Of a stretch of 64,000 nt of DNA, positions 17,861 to 28,730 are shown one piece after another. The position numbers and the translations under genes were made by a program. The notes under the pieces were generated by a model. The model saw nothing but the letters and a program-made list of their open reading frames with translations. It made no database searches and was not told the DNA's origin. Source of the stretch: Nostocoides sp. (lineage in GTDB: Bacteria > Actinomycetota > Actinomycetes > Actinomycetales > Dermatophilaceae); contig JADJVJ010000005.1 in the NCBI GenBank assembly GCA_016716625.1, forward strand, positions 14,862 through 78,861, written 5' to 3'. Position 1 is the first letter of the stretch. Each line of letters starts with the position of its first letter.

Positions 17861-19628
17861 GGCGATCGTTCTGGAGGGGGTGAGCCTCACCCTGCCCAAC
17901 GCCGGTGAGCCCACCCTGAGCGGCGTCGACCTCGTCATCCCCGAGGGTGAACTCGCGCTCGTCGTGGGACGCACCGGGTCGGGCAAGTCGACCCTGCTCG
18001 GCGCGATCTGCGGACGGGTGCCGCACTTCACCGGGGGAACCCTCACCGGCCACGTCCGCATCCACGGCCGGGACACCCGCCAGCACCGCCCGCGCGACCT
18101 CGCCGACCTCGTGGGGGTCGTCGGGCAGGACCCGCTCGCCGGGTTCGTCACCGACACCGTCGATGAGGAACTCGCCTACGGGATGGAGCAGTTGGGGCTC
18201 CCACCTGCAACGATGCGCAAGCGGGTCGAGGAGACCCTCGACGTCTTGGGCATCGCGGACCTTCGCGGGGCGGCACTGCGGGAGCTGTCTGGAGGGCAAC
18301 AGCAGCGGGTGGCCATCGGGTCGGTGCTCACCGCGCATCCGCGGGTCATCCTCCTCGACGAGCCGACCTCCGCGCTCGACCCGACTGGGGCCGAAGAGGT
18401 GCTCGCGACGATCACCCGGCTCGTCCACGACCTCGGAGTGACCGTGGTCGTCGCCGAACACCGGATCGAGCGGGTCCTGCACTATGCCGATCTCGTCGTC
18501 CATGTCGGCGACGCGCGGGTCGAGGTCGGCAGCCCGGCTGAGGTCATGGAAACCTCGGACGTCGCCCCTCCGGTCGTCGAGCTCGGACGGCTTGCCGGGT
18601 GGTCTCCGCTGCCGCTCTCGGTCCGGGATGCCCGCCGGGCCGCCCGCTCCCCCGGCCTGCCGGGCGACCTAACCTCTGCTAGCAGAGGTTGGTTTCAGAA
18701 CCACATGACGCATCCTTCGGTCCTTCCCCGAAGTTCTGCTAGCAGAGCTTCGGTCTGGGCGGGGGGTTCGGGCGTGGGAGCGGGTGCGGGTGCGAGCGTG
18801 GGTGCGGCCGCGGGGAGTTCGGCGGCCCTCAACCCGGCGGTCTCGGGGCGCCAGGTCGTCGTGACGTACCCGGGCGGGGTCCTCGCCGTCGCCGGGGTGG
18901 ACCTCGACCTGTATGCCGGTCAGGTCACCGCCCTCATGGGGCGCAACGGCTCCGGCAAGTCCTCCCTCCTCTGGGCGCTTCAGGGCACCGGTACCCGCAC
19001 CTCCGGTGAGATCACCGCCACCGACTCCACCGGCGCCCGGGTCGATCCCGCCGGCCTGCGCCCCGGAGAACGCCGGCGGATCGTCGGCATGGTCCCGCAG
19101 ACCGCCTCGGACCTGCTCTACCTCGAGACCGCGGCCGCCGAATGCGCCCAGGCCGACCGGGAATCCGGCGCCGCCCCCGGCACCGCCGCGAGCCTCGTCC
19201 TCGACCTCGTCCCGGACGTTGACCTCGGTGCGCACCCCAGAGACCTCAGCGAGGGCCAGAAACTCGCCCTCGTCCTGGCCGTCCAGCTCACCGCACGTCC
19301 CCCGGTCCTGCTCCTGGACGAGCCGACCCGCGGACTGGACTACGACGCCAAGGCCGCGCTGAGCAAGGTCATGCGCCACCTGGCCAGCCAGGGGCGCGCG
19401 GTTGCGGTGAGCACCCATGATGTCGAGTTTGTCGCCGAGTGCGCCGACCGGGTGCTCGTCCTCGCTGGCGGCGAGGTCGTTGCCGACGGACCGACCGCGG
19501 ACATCGTCGTTGCCTCCCCCGCCTACGCCCCCCAGGTGAGCAAGATCCTCGGCGGCCCCTGGCTCACCGTCGACGACGTCCGGGCCGTGCTCAGCGGGGT
19601 CGCGAAGACCTCGGGGAGTATGCCGTGA
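17853..19628 (+). CDS. ECF transporter fused A-A' ATPase
   Basis: Two ABC ATPase domains are joined in one 591-residue chain. Domain 1 has Walker A GRTGSGKST, signature LSGGQQQR and Walker B VILLDEPTSALDP. Domain 2 has GRNGSGKSS, a divergent signature LSEGQKLAL and VLLLDEPTRGLD. The linker (about residues 270-330) contains the palindrome-rich segment at 18671-18753 and a Gly/Ala-rich run. The S-component gene starts inside its stop codon (GTGA). It powers uptake together with the T and S genes. Confidence 0.92.
   Translation: MAEAIVLEGVSLTLPNAGEPTLSGVDLVIPEGELALVVGRTGSGKSTLLGAICGRVPHFTGGTLTGHVRIHGRDTRQHRPRDLADLVGVVGQDPLAGFVTDTVDEELAYGMEQLGLPPATMRKRVEETLDVLGIADLRGAALRELSGGQQQRVAIGSVLTAHPRVILLDEPTSALDPTGAEEVLATITRLVHDLGVTVVVAEHRIERVLHYADLVVHVGDARVEVGSPAEVMETSDVAPPVVELGRLAGWSPLPLSVRDARRAARSPGLPGDLTSASRGWFQNHMTHPSVLPRSSASRASVWAGGSGVGAGAGASVGAAAGSSAALNPAVSGRQVVVTYPGGVLAVAGVDLDLYAGQVTALMGRNGSGKSSLLWALQGTGTRTSGEITATDSTGARVDPAGLRPGERRRIVGMVPQTASDLLYLETAAAECAQADRESGAAPGTAASLVLDLVPDVDLGAHPRDLSEGQKLALVLAVQLTARPPVLLLDEPTRGLDYDAKAALSKVMRHLASQGRAVAVSTHDVEFVAECADRVLVLAGGEVVADGPTADIVVASPAYAPQVSKILGGPWLTVDDVRAVLSGVAKTSGSMP
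18671..18753. repeat. Palindrome-rich segment inside the ATPase linker
   Basis: A perfect 20-bp palindrome at 18671-18690 (core CCTCTGCTAGCAGAGG) and a 26-bp palindrome with one mismatched pair at 18728-18753 (core TCTGCTAGCAGA) have centres exactly 60 bp apart. Between them CTTCGG/CCGAAG makes a third stem (18715-18720 and 18728-18733). The segment stays in frame and encodes linker residues including two SASR copies. Confidence 0.85.
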
Positions 19629-20419
19629 GCACCCCGCTGGTCGTCGCACCCACCTCTCGGGCCATTGCGATCCGCCCGAGATCGGTTGTGGCACTGGCCC
19701 TGGTGAGCACCGCGGGACTGTTGGCCTTCCTCTGGCCGCTCATCGTCACGAGGGACTCCGCACTGGCGACCTCGACCGATGCCCCGCTCATCTTCGCGGC
19801 GATCCTGCCGCTGCTGCTCGCCGTCGTCCTCGCCGAGATCTCCGAGGGCGGCCTCGACGTCAAGGCCATTGCCATGCTCGGGGTGCTCTCGGCGGTCGGG
19901 GCCGCCCTGCGCCCGCTCGGTGCCGGCACCGCCGGCCTGGAAACCGTCTTCTTTCTCCTCGTCCTCGGGGGCCGGGTTTTCGGTGCCGGGTTCGGTTTTG
20001 TCCTGGGCGCCACCACCCTTTTCGCCTCCGCCCTGCTCACCGGGGGCGTTGGGCCGTGGTTGCCCTTCCAGATGATCGCCGCGGCCTGGGTCGGGCTCGG
20101 TGCGGGCCTGCTTCCGGCGGCGCGCGGCCGCGCCGAGATCGTCCTGCTCGCGGCATACGGGGGCCTCTGTGGTCTCCTCTACGGGCTCCTCATGAACCTC
20201 TCCTTCTGGCCGTTCTCGACCGGGCTCACCTCAGAGCTGTCGTTCGTGCCCGGCGGCGGTCTCGGCGAGAACCTGCACCGGTTCGTCGTCTTCTCGTTCG
20301 CCACCTCGCTCGGCTGGGACCTTGGCCGGGCGCTGACCAACATCGTCCTGGTCGCGGTGACCGGTCCGGCGGTTCTGCGCGCCCTCCGCCGGGCAGCGCG
20401 CCGGGCCGCGTTCGCCTGA
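19625..20419 (+). CDS. ECF transporter S component (probable B12/corrinoid)
   Basis: The 264-residue protein has about six hydrophobic segments and the small-residue-rich look of ECF S components, for example MLGVLSAVGAALRPLG, FGAGFGFVLGATTLFASALL, and a late aromatic region with LMNLSFWPFSTG. GTG at 19625 overlaps the ATPase stop by four bases; upstream in-frame starts fall inside the ATPase gene. With the T and A subunits it should import the ligand delivered by the two surface proteins. B12, cobinamide or another riboswitch-linked corrinoid is the inferred substrate. Confidence 0.82.
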   Translation: MSTPLVVAPTSRAIAIRPRSVVALALVSTAGLLAFLWPLIVTRDSALATSTDAPLIFAAILPLLLAVVLAEISEGGLDVKAIAMLGVLSAVGAALRPLGAGTAGLETVFFLLVLGGRVFGAGFGFVLGATTLFASALLTGGVGPWLPFQMIAAAWVGLGAGLLPAARGRAEIVLLAAYGGLCGLLYGLLMNLSFWPFSTGLTSELSFVPGGGLGENLHRFVVFSFATSLGWDLGRALTNIVLVAVTGPAVLRALRRAARRAAFA

Positions 20420-20443
20420 CCCCACCTGGCACAATCGGGCTTC

Positions 20444-20983
20444 ATGAGCCCCCTGGAGCTGCACCGAGAGTCGGCGTGGCTGAGCCGTGAGGACCTTGAC
20501 GCGGCGCGTGAGCGGCTGCCCATCCTCTATGTCGACGCGGTGCCCGTGCGGGTGGATGATCGCGGGGCGGTCACTGCCGTCGGCCTTCTCCTGCGGATCG
20601 GTCCGGATGGCGGCATGTGCCGGGAGCTCGTCTCCGGGCGGGTGCTGTATCAGGAGCGAGTCCGCGACGCCATTCTGCGGCATATCGAGAAGGATCTCGG
20701 GCCGGTCGCGCTGCCGCAGGTTCCGCCGAGCCCGCAACCGTTCACCGTGGCCGAGTACTTCCCCACCCCGGGGGTCACGCCGTATCACGACCCGCGGCAG
20801 CATGCCGTCTCGCTGGCTTTTGTGGTCCCGGTCACCGGGGACTGCGCCCCGCAACAGGACGCCCTGGACCTCACCTGGCTGAGCCCTCAGGAAGCATGCC
20901 AGAGCGCGGTGATCGCCGAGATGGACCGCGGCCACGGGGTGCTCCTTCGGCAGGCCCTCGCCCACCTCGGCCACCCGCTCTGA
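20444..20983 (+). CDS. NUDIX-like protein (DUF4916-type)
   Basis: The 179-residue protein resembles the DUF4916/NUDIX-fold group: a beta opening (ILYVDAVPVRVDDRG), a degenerate Nudix box in GRVLYQERVRDAILRHIEKDLG where several acidic metal ligands are missing, and a beta strand with AVSLAFVVPVTG. The weak box makes hydrolase activity uncertain. It lies 24 bases after the ECF S component on the same strand but is not obviously part of that system, and converges with the acyltransferase. Confidence 0.7.
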   Translation: MSPLELHRESAWLSREDLDAARERLPILYVDAVPVRVDDRGAVTAVGLLLRIGPDGGMCRELVSGRVLYQERVRDAILRHIEKDLGPVALPQVPPSPQPFTVAEYFPTPGVTPYHDPRQHAVSLAFVVPVTGDCAPQQDALDLTWLSPQEACQSAVIAEMDRGHGVLLRQALAHLGHPL

Positions 20984-21007
20984 GCTGCGGCCCGGCGACC
21001 ACCGAGG

Positions 21008-21760
21008 TCAGCCGGTGAACTTGTCCCGCGTCCGGGTCATGTCGTGGTGGTCGGCAGCGGCCGCCTCCTCGACCGTGGGAGCGCCCCCGCCGAGGCGCGC
21101 AGGCTGGAAGATCGCGTCCTGTCCGATGAAGGGTCCGTAGGCCGCCTGCTGTGCCTCGAGCTGGACTCGCATGACCTCGCGCAGCCGGGAGGTCGTCTCG
21201 ACCGGGTCGTCACCGGCAGCGACGTGGAACGGCTCACCCACGGTGATGTGCACCGCGACGTGGTCCCGGCCCATGTGCTTGGGCGTGTTCTTGCTCCAGA
21301 CCTTTTGGCTGCCCCAGATCGTCGTCGGGAGGATCGGGACCTGGGCCTCCTGGGCCATTCGCACGGCGCCGAGCTTGAACTCCTTGAGTTCGAAGGCACG
21401 CGACATGGTCGCCTCCGGGAACAACCCGACGACCTCGCCGCCGCGCAGGGCCGTCACCGCAGCCTCGAAGGACCCCTGCCCGGCACGCCGGTCGACGGGG
21501 ATGTGCTTCATCCCGCGCATGAGCGGCCCGGTCACTCGGTGCCCGAAGACGGATTGCTTCGCCATGAATCGCACGTACCGCCCCGAGCGCCGAGCGGCCA
21601 GCCCGGCATACATGAAGTCGAGGTACCCGGTGTGGTTGATCGCCATCACGGCCCCGCCGCACCGCGGCACATGTTCCTCGCCGAGGATCGTGAACCGGGT
21701 GCCCTGACCAGCGAAGAGGCTTCGCGCGGCACCCACGACGACGCGGTAGAGGGGGTCCAT
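21008..21760 (-). CDS. 1-acyl-sn-glycerol-3-phosphate acyltransferase (PlsC-like)
   Basis: The 250-residue protein has the HX4D motif in INHTGYLDFMY (about residue 45), the glycerophosphate-binding motif LFPEATMSRAF, and PILPTTIWGSQKVW. These are the blocks of the PlsC lysophosphatidate acyltransferase family acting at the inner membrane face in phosphatidate synthesis. ATG at 21760 (MDPLYRVVV) is chosen; longer frames upstream are antisense to valS. The family has several paralogues in actinobacteria, so the exact acceptor is open. Confidence 0.87.
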   Translation of the reverse strand: MDPLYRVVVGAARSLFAGQGTRFTILGEEHVPRCGGAVMAINHTGYLDFMYAGLAARRSGRYVRFMAKQSVFGHRVTGPLMRGMKHIPVDRRAGQGSFEAAVTALRGGEVVGLFPEATMSRAFELKEFKLGAVRMAQEAQVPILPTTIWGSQKVWSKNTPKHMGRDHVAVHITVGEPFHVAAGDDPVETTSRLREVMRVQLEAQQAAYGPFIGQDAIFQPARLGGGAPTVEEAAAADHHDMTRTRDKFTG

Positions 21761-21826
21761 GACGGCCCACCCTACGCGAACGTAACCTGTTCGCGAGCAC
21801 CCGCGACGGATGGGAAGATAGCCCCC

Positions 21827-24339
21827 ATGACCGAGCATCCCACGCCATCTCACGCTGCCCGTATGCCGGAGCGGCCCTCGCTGGAGGGCCTCGAGGAGAA
21901 GTGGGCAGAGGTATGGCGTGCGGAGGGCACCTATGCCTTCGATCGCGAGCGGGCCCTGCGCGAGCCGCGCTCGCAGGTGTTCTCCATCGACACGCCCCCG
22001 CCGACCGCCTCCGGCAGCCTGCACATGGGTCACGTCTTCTCCTACACCCACACCGACTGCATGGCCCGCTACCAGCGGATGCGGGGGCTCAACGTCTTCT
22101 ACCCCATCGGGTGGGACGACAACGGGCTGCCGACCGAGAAGCGCGTCCAGAACTACTACGGCGTGCGCGGTGACGCGACCCTGCACCACGACCCCGACTT
22201 CACCCCGCCCTTCGAGGGCAACCGGACCTCGACCAAGGCCGCGGACGAGGTGCCGATCAGCCGGCAGAACTTCATCGAGCTCTGCAACGTCCTCACCGTC
22301 AAGGACGAGGAGGCCTTCGAGAGTCTCTTCCGGCGAATCGGCCACAGCTACGACTGGTCGATCTCCTACCGGACTATCGACGACCACTCGCGGGCCACGG
22401 CCCAGCAGGCGTTCCTCCGCAACCTCGCCCGGGGCGAGGCCTACCAGGCCGAGGCCCCCGGCCTCTGGGACGTCACCTTCCAGACGGCGGTGGCCCAGGC
22501 CGAGCTCGAGGCGCGCGACTACCCGGGCCACTACCACCGGGTGGCCTTCCATCGGCCCGACGGCACCGTCGTGCACATCGAGACCACCCGCCCCGAGCTC
22601 ATACCCAGCGTGCGTGGCCCTCATCGCCCACCCCGACGACGCGCGGTACCAGCCCCTCTTCGGGACCGTGGTGGCGCGAGCTACGCCTGCCGACTCGTTC
22701 GGTGATCACCCGCACCGGCCGCCTGCAGAGCGAGACCCCGGACTGGCTCGTGGGCACCGCGGGCGAGCGCCTCTATGCCGACCAGCTCGCCGGTGCCACC
22801 TCGTTCGCGGCCCGCACCGCGGTCGTCGAGGCGCTGCGCGCCAGCGGCGACCTCGACGGTGAACCCACCCCGACGCAGCGCAAGGCGAACTTCTACGAGC
22901 GCGGGGAGAAGCCGCTCGAGATTGTCACCTCCCGCCAGTGGTACATCCGTAACGGTGGCCGGGACGCCGCTCAATGCCGCCCTCATCGCGCGCGGCGAGG
23001 AGGTCGACTTCCACCCGGCCTTCATGCGCAGCCGTTATGCGAACTGGGTCGCCGGGCTCAACGGCGACTGGCTCGTCTCGCGCCAGCGCTTCTTCGGCGT
23101 CCCGATCCCGCTTTGGTATGCCGTCGACGCCGACGGCGAGCCCGACTACACCTCCCCCATCGTGCCCACCGAGGCCGCGCTGCCGGTGGACCCGGCGGCC
23201 AATCCGCCGTCGGGGTACACCGAGGACCAACGCGGGGTGCCCGGTGGCTTCATCGGCGACCCCGACGTGCTGGATACCTGGGCCACCTCCTCGCTCACCC
23301 CTCAGATTGCCGGCGGCTGGCGCGGCCCCGACGGTCAGGGCCCCGACCCGTTGTTCGCCAAGGTTTTCCCGTTCGATGTCCGCCCCCAGGGGCACGACAT
23401 CATCCGGACCTGGCTCTTCTCTACCGTCGTGCGCTCCCACTACGAGCACGGGTGCGTCCCGTGGGCCCACGCGGCGCTCAGCGGCTGGATCCTCGACCCG
23501 GACCGCAAGAAGATGAGCAAGTCCCGCGGCAACGTCGTCACCCCCGAGGACCTGCTCAAGGAGCACAGCGCCGACGCGGTCCGCTACTGGGCGGCCAGCG
23601 GCCGGCTCGGGACCGACGCCGCCTACGACGTCGCGCAGATCAAGGTCGGCCGTCGGCTCGCGATCAAGGTCCTCAATGCGAGCCGGTTCGCGCTCTCCTT
23701 CGGCGAGGTCGAGGGTGACCTCGCCTCCTGGTGACCGTCCCGCTCGACCGGTCGGTGCTGGCGACCGTGCGTGAGGTGATCGCCAAGGCCACGGCCGGCT
23801 TCGAGGCCTGGGACTACACCAAGGCCCTCGAGGTCACCGAGTCGTTCTTTTGGAGCTTCTGCGACGACTACCTGGAACTTGTCAAGGACCGCGCCTACGG
23901 TGCCCAGGACCCGGCCGGGGCCGCGAGCGCCCGGGCCACCCTGCGACTCGCGCTCGATGTCGTCCTCCGGCTCCTCGCCCCGGTGCTGCCCTATGTCACC
24001 GAGGAGGTGTGGAGGTGGACCCATGACGGGTCGATCCATCGCGCCCCGTGGCCGCAGGTGGAGGAGCTTCCCGCCGACGGTGACCCGGAGGTCCTCACCG
24101 CGGTCGCGGCGGCCTTGGCGGCGCTGCGGAAGGCGAAGTCCGAGGCCAAGGTCGGCATGCGAGCCGAGGTTGCCTCGGTCACGCTGGCGTCCCCGGAGGC
24201 CATGCATGCCCTCATCGCGCTCGGAGAGCCAGACCTGCGCGCGGCCGGGCGAGTCACCGGTCAGCTGAGGTATGCCGTCGCCGATGAGGTCAGCGCGCGC
24301 GACGCCGACCTCATCCCGGTGGAGCGCCCGAGTTCCTGA
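21827..24339 (+). pseudogene. valS: Valine--tRNA ligase, frame broken
   Basis: Homology runs from ATG 21827 to the stop at 24339 in pieces. The first piece has the HIGH motif as HMGH in TASGSLHMGHVFSY; KMSKS appears as KKMSKSRGNVVTPEDLL near 23515. Breaks: a frame change near 22605; a loss of about 35-40 residues of the editing domain at about 22672, where GTVV jumps to RELRLPT; frame changes near 22965 and 23731. Each flank continues as good ValS sequence. ValS is essential unless a second copy exists, so sequence error is more likely than decay, but the internal loss is not a simple indel. Confidence 0.9.
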
Positions 24340-24429
24340 ACCGCCCCGCCAGTCAGGCCGGGGCCGGGTCCAGGTCGACGGCATACGAGCGGGAACGCGC
24401 CGTTTGCGACCCGGACGGCTGGACACTGA

Positions 24430-25028
24430 TCAGGGCACGTCCCACGCCGATAGCGCGAGCCGACGACCCACGAAGTCGTCCCGGCGCAGGTGGGACACGC
24501 GCCCGTCGCCGGGGTCGTAGACATCGAGGGTACGGTCGCCGTCCCCGGGCAGGATGAGGACGACATGCCGCGGCAGCATGGCGTTGCCGACATAGAGCAG
24601 GCCCGGTGCTCCCGCCGCGACGACGTCGACGAGCCGGTCATACGAGGCCTGCAGGGCGGGCTCGGAGTCCGTCCGCAACAATTCGATGTCGTAGCTCGTC
24701 GCCGAGGCCGAGGCGCCGTACTCGAGCTCAAGCCGAGCACCCCACGGAGGGGTGCCGAGCAGTCGGGGCCACGGGGCGTTGAGCCGCCCGCCTCCGGCGA
24801 GGAGGCCGTTGGTCCGCCGCTGGACGATCCGCTCATAGGCGGCGAACCGTTCGTCCGGCGTGCGCCCCCGCGGCGCCCGGGAGGCATCAGGGCCCCGGTG
24901 CGGACCCAGGAGGCGAACACCGGGTCCACGAGCATCCGGGCCACCGTGAGGCAGGCCGACCCGCAGGTCACCTGCGACTGTTGCCGAGGCCCCTGGTCCC
25001 CGGAACGCAGTCGGTATGCCGTCGCCAC
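24430..25028 (-). pseudogene. Papain-like (C39-type) cysteine peptidase-like protein, frame broken
   Basis: Read from GTG 25028, the N-terminal piece has QQSQVTCGSACLTVARML, a typical nucleophile-cysteine helix of papain-fold peptidases. After a frame break near 24880 the second piece gives AYERIVQRRTNGLLAGG, then MLPRHVVLILPG with a candidate catalytic histidine and DVYDPGDG with a candidate aspartate. The Cys-His-Asp order supports a C39-like fold, but no family name is certain. It converges with valS. Confidence 0.55.
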
Positions 25029-25103
25029 GGGCCCATCCTCGCCTGAGCGTCGCCGGTCGCGCTACCCGGTGATTCCGGGAGGTACCTACGACACAATGGG
25101 GGG

Positions 25104-26686
25104 ATGGAGGCGTTGGCGATCTATGTCGGGGTCGCCCTGGTCGGCGGCCTGCTGGCCCTCCTCGTGCGCCTTCCGCCGCTGGTCGGGTTCATCGCCGGAG
25201 GGTTCGCCCTGAGCGCTCTGCACGCCCCGACCTTGGAGGCTCTGCCGACGATCTCGACCCTCGGGGTCACCCTGCTGCTCTTCGGGCTGGGACTCAAGGT
25301 CGAGGTCACACAGTTCCTCCGGCCCGAGGTCTGGGTCATCTCGCTCACCCACCTGGCCGGGAGCACCCTCCTCGGCGCGGCTCTGCTCGCCGCGGTCAAG
25401 TTCCTCGGGATCGCCCCGGTTGCGGACGACCCCTGGAGGGTGCTTTGGCTCATGGGATTCGCGGTGTCCTTCTCGAGCACGGTCTTCGTCGTCAAGCTCC
25501 TCGAGACCCGATCGGACACCCAGTCCGTCTATGGCTCGCTCTGCATCGGGGTGCTCATCGTCCAGGACATCGCGGCGATTGCGTTCCTTTCCCTCTCCGG
25601 TGACCGCACGCCTAGCCTCTGGATGCTCACCGTGCTTGCCACGCCGCTCGTGGCACACCTCCTGCGCCGGGTCTGGGGGATGCTCGCGCACGACCTCTCC
25701 TGGCTGTTCGGGGTCGCCGTGGCCCTGGTGCCCGGGTATGCCTGGTGGCACGCGGTGGGCCTCTCCGGCGAGCTCGGTGCGTTCATCCTCGGCGTCCTGC
25801 TCGCCTCACCCGGAGGCCGCCGAACTCTCCGCACCCTGTTTTCGATCAAGGAACTCCTTCTCGTCGGGTTCTTCCTCTCTGTCGGCGCGCTCGGTCTGCC
25901 CACCCTCGGACAACTCACCGTCGGGGCCCTTCTCGTCCTCGTGCTGCCCTTGCAAGGAGCCTCTACAGCGCGTTGCTCCACCTCTACCGTTACCGGCCCC
26001 GCACCTCCGTGCTCGCCGGGGCGGCGATGGCGAACAACTCCGAGTTCGGGCTCATCGTCACCGCCTTCGGCGTCTCGGCCGGACTGCTTCACGAAGGGTG
26101 GCTAGCGACCATGTCGGTGGCGGTGGCCTTGGGGTTTGTCGCGGCGACCCTGATCAATGCCAACCCGCGCTGGCTCATCCGGCGGATCGCCAGCCGGTTG
26201 CCCTGATTCGACGACGACGACCTCAATCCCAGGGACCGTCCGCTCAGCATCGGCGACGCTCAGGCCATCGTCCTCGGCATGGGACGCGTCGGGGCCGCGG
26301 TCCACCGCAGGCTCACCACGGCATACGGGCTGCGAGCCCTGGGCATCGAACACGACGAGGCCCGGGTCGCGCGGCTGCGACGCAAGGGCGTCGAGGTCCT
26401 CGAAGGCGACGCCACCGACGAGGGGTTCTGGGAGCGGGTCTCGGCCCCGCACAAGGTGGAGCTCGTCGTCCTCGCCATGCCCTTCCACGGAGCGAACATG
26501 GCCGCGCTCACGATGATCCGGGAGTCCGGGTACACCGGGGAGCTCGCCGCGGTGGCGCGTGACGACACCGACCTGCACGCGCTCAAGGCGGCCGGGGTCA
26601 CCAGCGTGCTGCACATCTACACCGGCAGCGGGACCGCGCTCGCGGACCAGGTCGCCGAGGACCTTAACCTGCAGCGGCGGGGCTGA
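25104..26686 (+). pseudogene. KefB-type cation:proton antiporter with RCK domain, frame broken
   Basis: The N-terminal 290 residues are a CPA2 antiporter: LLLFGLGLKVE, GFAVSFSSTVFVVKLL, CIGVLIVQDIAAIAFL and GAFILGVLLASPGG. A missing base near 25958 changes frame, after which GAAMANNSEFGLIVTAFG continues. A TGA at 26204-26206 then stops the frame, and the same frame goes on into a TrkA_N/RCK domain with the Rossmann motif IVLGMGRVGAAVHRRL. Intact homologues are single proteins of about 530 residues for potassium or sodium efflux. The stop is a base change, not an indel. Confidence 0.82.
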
Positions 26687-26692
26687 GACGGT

Positions 26693-26707
26693 CGCTCGGG
26701 CCCGGGT

Positions 26708-26719
<12 letters not shown>
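26693..26719. terminator. Hairpin between convergent genes
   Basis: CGCTCGG (26693-26699) and CCGAGCG (26713-26719) form a 7-bp stem in the 20-base gap between the antiporter and clpX, reaching into the last clpX codons. It is a modest candidate for a bidirectional terminator. Confidence 0.45.
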
Positions 26720-27996
<1,277 letters not shown>

Positions 27997-28076
27997 GGGT
28001 ACCAGCCTTCACTAACGAGCGGAGCGATGTCGTCTCGACGCTACCGGCCGAGACTGCGGTCACTCCCCATTGAACG

Positions 28077-28700
28077 TCAGTGGGGCTCGGCGCGTCGCCT
28101 TTGTCGGCTCACAGCGAACTGGGCGAGAGCGGCGAGCCCGATGAGCACCACGACCCCACCGATGGCGTATGCCAGGTATGACGTGCCGCCTGCGGCGGTC
28201 GGGAGCGAGGCACCGGTCAGGGTGGGGTCCGGGGCTCGGCCCTGGCCCAGGAGCGTCGCGAGGTCGACATTGCGCGCAAGGTCGGTGCCGTCGCAGAGCG
28301 TGACCAGGAGTCCGCCGGCGGGAGTGCCGAAGAACGTGTCCCCGACTCCCCGACGCGCAAAGAAGACCCACGAATCCTCGGTGAGTTCGCGACCGCAGGA
28401 GGCGCCACTGACAGGGCTGAAGACCTCGACCTCGGCGGGCACGGTGCCCTTGAAGACCCGGGTGACCCGGACGTCATACCTCACGAGCGCCGCCGAGGAG
28501 CCGCCCGTGGGAGCCTCGGAACGCACCACCTCACCGGTGAAGACGGCATCGGCTGCCGCGCGCGCTTCCGCCGGGGACCGGTCCGCGCAGGAGCATGCCT
28601 GGCACGGGGTGGGCGCGACGGCGGCAACCCCCAGGGTGCCGATCACCGTGAGCAGGAAGACCGCGAGCCGGGATGCCATGACCGTTGGACGGTCCGGCAT
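28077..28700 (-). CDS. Secreted NTR/TIMP-like protein with C-terminal membrane helix
   Basis: The 207-residue product has a signal peptide (hydrophobic VFLLTVIGTLGVAAVA) followed at once by a CXC start (CQACSC), then ADAVFTGEVVRSE, RYDVRVTRVFKGTV and a later Cys pair. That layout matches the netrin/TIMP-like (NTR) fold of secreted proteins, whose role in actinobacteria is unknown. A C-terminal membrane helix (YAIGGVVVLIGLAALAQFAV) and basic tail anchor it. An internal ATG (codon 8) gives an equally good signal peptide. It lies between clpX and the large repeat protein, inside the clp locus. Confidence 0.62.
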   Translation of the reverse strand: MPDRPTVMASRLAVFLLTVIGTLGVAAVAPTPCQACSCADRSPAEARAAADAVFTGEVVRSEAPTGGSSAALVRYDVRVTRVFKGTVPAEVEVFSPVSGASCGRELTEDSWVFFARRGVGDTFFGTPAGGLLVTLCDGTDLARNVDLATLLGQGRAPDPTLTGASLPTAAGGTSYLAYAIGGVVVLIGLAALAQFAVSRQRRRAEPH

Positions 28701-28730
28701 CCCGGCTCGGTTCCACGCCAGGGCGGTCCG

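Noticed and set aside
21775..21795. CGCGAAC-N7-GTTCGCG upstream of plsC considered as a LexA/SOS box
   Set aside because: The Gram-positive SOS box needs GAAC-N4-GTTC; the spacer here is seven bases.
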